Assembly: GCA_011046405.1 (NCBI GenBank)
Contig: DSAR01000124.1
Span: 1 to 16,057, forward strand
Length of the DNA stretch: 16,057 nt
Origin: Chloroflexota bacterium
GTDB taxonomy: Bacteria; Chloroflexota; Anaerolineae; B4-G1
Direction: 5' to 3'
The notes beneath the pieces were generated by a model that searched no databases, was not told the origin of the DNA, and saw only the letters and a program-made list of their open reading frames with translations. How positions within the stretch are numbered: position 1 is the stretch's first letter; each line of letters begins with the position of its first letter. Position numbers and translations under genes: made by a program. Positions 11,590 through 16,057 of the stretch are shown one piece after another.

Positions 11590-11889
11590 TCACAACTGGA
11601 AGCCTCCACTGGCCTGGATAACCTTCTGATTATAATCGGTCACGTAAGTCAGTAATTTCCTCTTTATCCGGCGCCACTCATCCGAAGCGAGAACTTTTTC
11701 CAGGTTATCCAATTCTTCCACCACACCACCCTGGAGAATTTGCGGATGATCGCCATATTGCGTATACCAAGCGTCGGTGGGACGAATCCCCAGTTTGATC
11801 AAACCCGGGCCAAACTCTCGCATGATGAACTCGAAGTACTCGTCCTCTCGCCCTGGGCGTATGTTCCAAGACATTAGAAGTTTATACAT
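11590..11889 (-). CDS. Small hypothetical protein, possible dimeric alpha/beta-barrel fold
   Basis: This is a 99-aa soluble protein starting MYKLLMSWNIRPGREDEY and ending SGGFQL. The order strand (YKLLMSWNI), helix (EDEYFEFIMREFGPGLIKLG), strand (AWYTQYGDHPQILQGGVVEE) and helix (LEKVLASDEWRRIKRKLLTYV) is that of small ferredoxin-like dimeric barrels (ABM/NIPSNAP-like). I cannot assign a family or a reaction. A GAGGAAA site lies close before the ATG at 11889. The gene follows the TPR gene in the same direction after 51 bases and may be its operon partner. The spacer is a pyrimidine-rich run without a hairpin. Confidence 0.75.
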   Translation of the reverse strand: MYKLLMSWNIRPGREDEYFEFIMREFGPGLIKLGIRPTDAWYTQYGDHPQILQGGVVEELDNLEKVLASDEWRRIKRKLLTYVTDYNQKVIQASGGFQL

Positions 11890-11940
11890 ATTTTCCTCTT
11901 GTCAAACCGCCTCCCTCGCTCTCATTTCACCTTCTCACTC

Positions 11941-12756
11941 TCACTCACAACCCAAAATCATCATCGCCTGCTCGGCTTGAGATTTCCAAATTGCGGGAGG
12001 ATTTAGGTCTAAGAATTGCTGGTACGTCTCACAGGCAGTCTCCACATCCCCGCTCTGGGCATAGGCGCTCGCCAGGGCGTAGTTGGCCTCCGGCGATTTC
12101 GGCGCGTTATTGAGCGCCTGTTTCAGGGCCTCGATCGCTGCATCGTAATTCGCCTGCTGGAGATAAACGTTTCCTATCCCAATCAAAGCTTCTGGCATGC
12201 CCTCTCGTAACGCCAGCGCTTCTTCAAATTCAGCGATCGCTTTGCTCAATAGCTCTGCATTGGGGGGCGCCATTTGATCTGCTGGCAGGGCGAGGGTTAG
12301 ATAAGTCGCGCCCAACTGATAATGGGTATCAGCGTCTTCAGGGTCCAGCGCCAATGCAGCCTGGAATTGGGGGAGCGCTGCGCTGGGGTCCTGGAGTTGG
12401 TAATAGGTCACTCCCAGATTGTGATGGGCGGCCGCATTATCGGGATCCAACGATATCACGGTGTTGAATGCATCGGCCGCCTTCATCAAGGCGCTCGTCC
12501 GGTTGTAAGCCTGTCCTAACAAAAAATAAGCCTCGCTATTCTTGGGGTTCGCCTCGACGACTGCCTCTAGATCAGCGATGGCTTTGCTATACTCGCCTGC
12601 CTCAAAATAAGCTTGACCACTGGCCAGGAGAGCGCCTATATCTTCCCCATCCATCGATGACGTGCCTGGTATAGATGGCTGGCGTAGAAAAACGAAGAGG
12701 CCGACCACCACCAAAACGATCAAGCCCGCGACGACGATTAATCGTGATCTATTCAT
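11941..12756 (-). CDS. Membrane-anchored tetratricopeptide repeat (TPR) protein
   Basis: This is a 271-aa protein. An N-terminal signal anchor (about 6-24, LIVVAGLIVLVVVGLFVFL) is followed by about six TPR units (about 42-75, 76-109, 110-143, 144-190 with an insert, 191-220, 224-257). The usual small/large residue pattern and D-P-x-(D/N) turns are present (ISLDPDNAAAHHNLG, LALDPEDADTHYQLG). TPR arrays are protein-docking scaffolds, so the partner is not predictable. I start it at the ATG at 12754-12756, not the ATG at 12766-12768. The latter overlaps the GGAGG that serves the downstream ATG. The start is one base after the TGA of the preceding gene (TGAGATG), so translation is almost certainly coupled to the MBL-fold protein. 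Confidence 0.9.
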   Translation of the reverse strand: MNRSRLIVVAGLIVLVVVGLFVFLRQPSIPGTSSMDGEDIGALLASGQAYFEAGEYSKAIADLEAVVEANPKNSEAYFLLGQAYNRTSALMKAADAFNTVISLDPDNAAAHHNLGVTYYQLQDPSAALPQFQAALALDPEDADTHYQLGATYLTLALPADQMAPPNAELLSKAIAEFEEALALREGMPEALIGIGNVYLQQANYDAAIEALKQALNNAPKSPEANYALASAYAQSGDVETACETYQQFLDLNPPAIWKSQAEQAMMILGCE

Positions 12757-12757
12757 C

Positions 12758-13411
12758 TCAACCTCCATTCTTTCGATTAGGTTCCAAGACGATAACCTGC
12801 GTTTCTTCCGAAAGATTGCTCTTGGACACTTTGAGCATCTCTTCGCTCTTGACGTTCGATAGACCCATCTGTTTCAAGAAACGCTCCAACGCGCCTAGCT
12901 TTTCCTTCAGACCATCGATCTTGTAATACATTGGAACAACAATACTGGGTTCGAAGAGACTGATGACCTCAGAGGCTTGTGAAGGACCTAGGCTACCCCC
13001 GCCCCCTATAGGAGTCAGCAAAATATCCACAGGCCCCACGTTCTCGACCTGAGATTGACTAGGAACGTGCCCCAGGTGCCCCAGATGGCACACGGTTAGT
13101 CCATCAATAGAGAAGGTAAATATGGTATTCAAACCCCGTTCCGCTCCACGTTTGTTATCGGCAAATGTGCTAATGCCAGTGACGAAGACACTGCCAATTT
13201 CATATTCGCCAGGCCCGTCGAGCAACATAGAAGGGCCTCTCACGCCTGACGTATACCGGCACGCTTCGTCATCGCAACTGATGGTGACGATCTCGGCCCG
13301 GGGTTTGGGATAAGTCAGACCAATCTCCGGAGGAAATGGGTCGGTGACCACGTTGGCGCACCCTCTCTCGCTCAATCGAAAACAAGTTTGACCGTACCAG
13401 GTGATATTCAT
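12758..13411 (-). CDS. Metallo-beta-lactamase-fold protein lacking the metal-binding motif
   Basis: This is a 217-aa protein with the frame of a small MBL-fold hydrolase (UlaG/UPF0173-like). It starts MNITWYGQTCFRL, then has TDPFPP and DGPGEYEI, the HLGHLGH region (109-115) and LLTPIGG. The key ligands are replaced. Where relatives have H-x-H-x-D-H, this one has CDDEAC at 46-51. The usual HLGDLGH is HLGHLGH (Asp to His at 112). The late P-M-H-Y motif is PMYY (160-163). It is thus probably not a normal two-metal hydrolase. Either it is a pseudoenzyme or it uses a Cys/Asp-based site. A GGAAAGG site precedes the ATG by eight to nine bases. A promoter is found at 13521-13548, and the TPR gene follows one base after its stop. 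Confidence 0.88.
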   Translation of the reverse strand: MNITWYGQTCFRLSERGCANVVTDPFPPEIGLTYPKPRAEIVTISCDDEACRYTSGVRGPSMLLDGPGEYEIGSVFVTGISTFADNKRGAERGLNTIFTFSIDGLTVCHLGHLGHVPSQSQVENVGPVDILLTPIGGGGSLGPSQASEVISLFEPSIVVPMYYKIDGLKEKLGALERFLKQMGLSNVKSEEMLKVSKSNLSEETQVIVLEPNRKNGG

Positions 13412-13520
13412 ACGTGTTGCCTTTCCGTTGAAATTCTTCTCTCAAATAACGACTGTCTGTTCTTTCTTGCTATCGCACTATCCATTGGGGTGGAAAAGAG
13501 GCTCTTCTTTTTCCGCAGCA

Positions 13521-13548
13521 ATTATACCTCGCCTGTCGCAGATGCCAA
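13521..13548 (-). promoter_or_regulatory. Sigma-70 promoter of the MBL/TPR unit
   Basis: On the minus strand TTGGCA (13548-13543), a 16-base spacer and a perfect TATAAT (13526-13521). It gives a leader of about 100 bases before the ATG at 13411. The leader begins with a purine/pyrimidine hairpin, GGAAAAGAG with CTCTTCTTTTTCC, at 13490-13513. Confidence 0.65.
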
Positions 13549-13584
13549 GTCGAAAAAGAGGTTGGGGGGAAACGTATCGCCACT

Positions 13585-15111
13585 TCACGATTCCTGCTTC
13601 TTCAACTGGAAACCCAAACCATTGAGGGCAGTGACCAAGCCGGTTTGTAAATCACTCAGGGTCTCGATCTCGCTCCAATCGATCCCCAGGTCGACGATGG
13701 TCTCGGCCACCGCATCGGATATGCCCGTGATGATGGTATGGGCTCCCTTCAACCGGGCCGCCTGGATGCTTTTGTTCAGGTAGGATGCGACGCCGCTATC
13801 TATGACGGGCACACCGGTAATATCCAGAATGACCACCTTGGCCCGGTAGTCACCGATGCCAGCCAATAGGGCGCGCGTAATGTCCCTGGCCCGCAACGTG
13901 TCAATGCTGCCAATCAAGGGGATGACGATGATCTGGTCCATCACCGGGATGATCGGCGTGGAGAGTTCCTGGAGCGTCTGTCTCTGGGCATCGATAATCT
14001 CCTGTTGTAGACGCTCCTGCTCGGCTTCGACACGTTTTTGCTTGCTTATGTCGCGGTTAATGCCACGATATCCCTGGAGCATATCATCAGCGTCAAAGAA
14101 CGGCGCACCATTGGTTTCTATGTGTACTTCATACCCATCCTTGTGCAAATGAACAATTTCAAGCGCTTTGATTGGCTCTCGCATCGCCGACACCCGTTCA
14201 AATTCCGCTTGTGCTCTCCGGACTTGTTCGGGCGATATCAGGTCAAAGAAATTTTTACCGACCACCTCATCGGGTTCATACCCTAGTATATCCTGTACGC
14301 TAGGACTGACGTACGTGTAGATTCCATGGATATCCGTTTCCCATACCCAGTCCGTCATATTTTCGATCAGGATGCGATAATTCTCCTCGCTCTTCCGCAA
14401 TTCTTGCTTCACGGTCTTGGCTTCCAGCACCGTGGTCGAAAGATGATACGTCATCAAAAGCACGATCCCCATATAGCCGTATTCACTTAAATAGATAAAA
14501 TCGTATACCCCACTACTGACCGCCATATCATTGATTAGAGTCGCAAAAAAGATACCCATCACTGCAAAAAGCGGTTTCGCCTCTTGCTGATGCCCCCGCC
14601 TGTGGAAGCGCACGATCACCCACAGGAGATAGAAGACCATCGCTAATTCCACGGTGTTCTTGAAGGTAGTGAACGGCCCAAAGTTAACCTCGTAATACGT
14701 GACGCTCAAACCCAAAATCTGCATCTCCTTGATGGCGGGCTGATCAATCAACCAGGTGAAGCTGCTTCGATCTAGCAACTGGACGATGATGGCTAGCAAG
14801 GAGAAGGCCGAAAACAGATAGCGCGTTTTCTTCGATATCTGCCCGGTGTAATTGGCGACAAACCATAGAAGCGTGATGTTGGTTAGAGAGAGAATGATGA
14901 TCTGTCCTCGCTGCCACTTTGCCCCTTCAGTAACCGAGGTCGCGCTATACAGACCCGCGCAAAACACGTCATACGCGCCCATGGCGAAACACATCAGGGC
15001 AAACATTAAATGCACGCGTTGTGCGCCCCGAAAGTAAATCAACAGGTGATATAGGCCAACGTAAAGGGTAATAGCCGCCATAACAATTGGCGGTATCGAT
15101 AGAATGCTCAT
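13585..15111 (-). CDS. 7TM-PAS-STAS protein, membrane-bound RsbR-like stress sensor
   Basis: This is a 508-aa protein. Seven hydrophobic segments (about 6-27, 34-58, 70-88, 96-113, 153-169, 181-200, 207-225) resemble the 7TM N-terminal modules of bacterial histidine kinases. A PAS domain (about 243-358) has NMTDWVWETD, YVSPSVQDILGYEPDEVVG and INRDISK, followed by a short coiled coil (358-384). The C-terminal STAS domain (385-500) is like RsbR: LQELSTPIIPVMDQIIVIPL, then DITGVPVIDSGVA and ITGIS. Ser439 and Thr462 match the two phosphorylated threonines of RsbR. In Bacillus, RsbR forms the stressosome that feeds the partner-switching control of sigma-B. Here the sensor is tied to the membrane. 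No RsbS, RsbT kinase or phosphatase gene is nearby. GGAGG precedes the ATG by five bases, and a promoter lies at 15126-15154. Confidence 0.92.
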   Translation of the reverse strand: MSILSIPPIVMAAITLYVGLYHLLIYFRGAQRVHLMFALMCFAMGAYDVFCAGLYSATSVTEGAKWQRGQIIILSLTNITLLWFVANYTGQISKKTRYLFSAFSLLAIIVQLLDRSSFTWLIDQPAIKEMQILGLSVTYYEVNFGPFTTFKNTVELAMVFYLLWVIVRFHRRGHQQEAKPLFAVMGIFFATLINDMAVSSGVYDFIYLSEYGYMGIVLLMTYHLSTTVLEAKTVKQELRKSEENYRILIENMTDWVWETDIHGIYTYVSPSVQDILGYEPDEVVGKNFFDLISPEQVRRAQAEFERVSAMREPIKALEIVHLHKDGYEVHIETNGAPFFDADDMLQGYRGINRDISKQKRVEAEQERLQQEIIDAQRQTLQELSTPIIPVMDQIIVIPLIGSIDTLRARDITRALLAGIGDYRAKVVILDITGVPVIDSGVASYLNKSIQAARLKGAHTIITGISDAVAETIVDLGIDWSEIETLSDLQTGLVTALNGLGFQLKKQES

Positions 15112-15125
15112 TTGAACCTCCGAAC

Positions 15126-15154
15126 TTCATACTGATCCAACTCTATCTTGACAA
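15126..15154 (-). promoter_or_regulatory. Sigma-70 promoter of the 7TM-PAS-STAS gene
   Basis: On the minus strand TTGTCA (15154-15149), a 17-base spacer and TATGAA (15131-15126). The -35 matches at five of six positions and the -10 at four of six. A perfect-armed AGACTTCCGAAGTCT palindrome (15173-15187) lies 18 bases upstream of the -35 box. Confidence 0.55.
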
Positions 15155-15172
15155 TGGCATATTAACCAACCC

Positions 15173-15270
15173 AGACTTCCGAAGTCTAGAAAGTGGGCTG
15201 GAAGCGCGCGAAAGTCAACTTTCACAAAGGCTCAACCGATAAAAGGGCCTGTTGAAGACTTAGGATGTCT
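15173..15270. repeat. Two further AGACTTCSGAAGTCT palindromes
   Basis: AGACTTCCGAAGTCT is at 15173-15187, and a decayed form, AGACTTAGGATGTCT, is at 15256-15270. Read on the minus strand, the first is preceded by TTCCAGC and followed by GGGTTGG, echoing the flanks of the copy at 3299-3343 (TTCCAGC before, GGATT after). Between them GAAAGT-CA-ACTTTC (15210-15223) forms another small dyad. Confidence 0.65.
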
Positions 15271-15324
15271 AATGTGCCCACTATGGATGGAGCATGCAGG
15301 AGAAAAGGAGAATGACGGCCTAGA

Positions 15325-16057
15325 TCATAATCGTAACAGCATGCCGGTATTCAGGATGTTCCCTGGATCGAAGGTTTGCTTCAAATTTCTGATCACCTTC
15401 ATCCCCAGCGCGCCGATCTCATTTTCGAGCCATATCCCGTGCCCGCGGTCGATACCCTGGTAATAGGGTAAGGCGCCGCCTGCGTTCAAAATCGCCTCAG
15501 CAGCCGCCTGCTTGACCACCTGTACCTGGGCCAATTTAACCTGGGGATTGGCATCGACGACCTGACGACCCAGGAAAATGAAGCGCAGCAAGGCGCTATG
15601 CTCGTTGGCATAAGCGATGCGCGTCATCACGTAACCCGGACCGCCGTCGGCCCTCAAAATGGCTCTCTTGATTGCGCTTATTGTCGCCTCGTAGACGTTC
15701 ATTAACTTCGTCCAGGCGACCATTGTTTCCAATCGACCGACCATCACCCCATGTCCCACGAGTGCATCCCGCAAATAAGGCCACTTATAACGATCCTGCA
15801 ACCAGGATTGCCCAATTCCCCGCCCCACCGAGATTCCCTCGTGATCGCTGCATATCTTCATCGCCTGATTCCATTGCCGTGCTACCCATTCTCCGTTCCC
15901 CTCAAAGCCCAACCACATCAGGATATTGTCGCTGGAGGGCGCGAAACTGAACCCTTGCAATTGCAAATACCGTTCGGCGATTTGGTCGACGATCTTTTGC
16001 AGCCATTGTTGTTCGTGATTCATCCCATTGTAGATGACGGTCTCGAACGTATCAGAG
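15325..16057 (-). CDS. FAD-linked oxidase, C-terminal part, 5'-truncated by the window edge
   Basis: The visible 243 residues are the C-terminal half of an FAD-binding oxidoreductase of the PCMH/GlcD type, closest in layout to alkyldihydroxyacetonephosphate synthase. Visible landmarks are KWPYLRDALVGHGVMVGRLE, then AWTKLMNVYEA, QAAAEAILNAGGALP, ENEIGALGMKVIRNLK and FDPGNILNTGMLL at the end. The frame is open to the window edge (reading SDTFETVIYNG before the first ATG at 16023), so that ATG is internal and the FAD-binding half lies beyond the window. In relatives the segment after NGG is usually T-I-S-H-H-H-G-(V/I)-G. Here it is ALPYYQGID, so the catalytic histidine cluster is gone. A changed substrate or activity is likely. 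The stop is followed by the repeat-rich spacer before the 7TM gene. Confidence 0.87.
   Translation of the reverse strand, partial: SDTFETVIYNGMNHEQQWLQKIVDQIAERYLQLQGFSFAPSSDNILMWLGFEGNGEWVARQWNQAMKICSDHEGISVGRGIGQSWLQDRYKWPYLRDALVGHGVMVGRLETMVAWTKLMNVYEATISAIKRAILRADGGPGYVMTRIAYANEHSALLRFIFLGRQVVDANPQVKLAQVQVVKQAAAEAILNAGGALPYYQGIDRGHGIWLENEIGALGMKVIRNLKQTFDPGNILNTGMLLRL

Noticed and set aside
12757..12768. Upstream ATG at 12766-12768 as start of the TPR gene
   Set aside because: That ATG overlaps the GGAGG serving the ATG at 12754-12756 and itself has no comparable site.
15272..15463. Short plus-strand frame downstream of the FAD oxidase
   Set aside because: It overlaps the end of the oxidase gene in antisense and lacks a ribosome binding site and any recognisable pattern.

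Overview
The window looks like a chromosomal segment of a Chloroflexota bacterium (Anaerolineae or Caldilineae type). I base this on the mix of families and on two decayed reading frames that end in a Y-L-P-L-x-x-R tail, which I associate with secreted proteins of that phylum. The lineage is an inference from recognition, not from a search. No rRNA, tRNA, CRISPR array or intact transposase was seen.

Positions 1-3287 (+): the 3' part of an FtsK/SpoIIIE DNA translocase gene, overlapped by a DUF72 gene, itself overlapped by an OsmC-type peroxide reductase gene. A cluster of four short palindromes follows, then a conserved-looking hypothetical gene. Positions 3288-4703 hold no intact gene. They contain a frameshifted, 5'-truncated beta-propeller (SBBP) pseudogene, a second tiny C-terminal remnant, several hairpins and repeats, and a good promoter. 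Positions 4704-6815 (+) encode a large membrane-anchored plant-type LRR protein with a PH-like C-terminal domain.

Positions 6891-10940 (-): a Cys/His-rich protein with two internal metal-site-like halves, then (in transcription order from 10940 down) a four-gene unit: ECF sigma factor, zinc-finger anti-sigma factor, exported toast-rack/LiaF-like beta-solenoid protein, and bactofilin-like membrane protein. The sigma gene is preceded by TGCAAC-N16-CGTA, a close fit to a sigma-W-type autoregulatory promoter. An 87-bp palindromic element with 10-bp terminal inverted repeats and a perfect 8-bp target duplication sits against the -35 element.

Positions 11192-11506 (+) encode an FmdB-type zinc ribbon protein with its own promoter and a strong hairpin behind it. 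The rest, on the minus strand, is a 99-aa small protein, a translationally coupled pair (a metallo-beta-lactamase-fold protein that has lost its metal motif, followed by a membrane-anchored TPR protein), a 7TM-PAS-STAS protein resembling a membrane-bound RsbR stressosome sensor, and the C-terminal part of an FAD-linked oxidase that runs off the window.

The recurring theme is envelope and stress sensing (ECF sigma/anti-sigma, RsbR-like sensor, LRR receptor-like protein, OsmC), with many short dispersed repeats between genes. The clearest new-looking items are the MITE-like element at the sigma promoter, the metal-motif-less MBL/TPR pair, the LRR/PH-like fusion and the AGACTTCSGAAGTCT repeat family.
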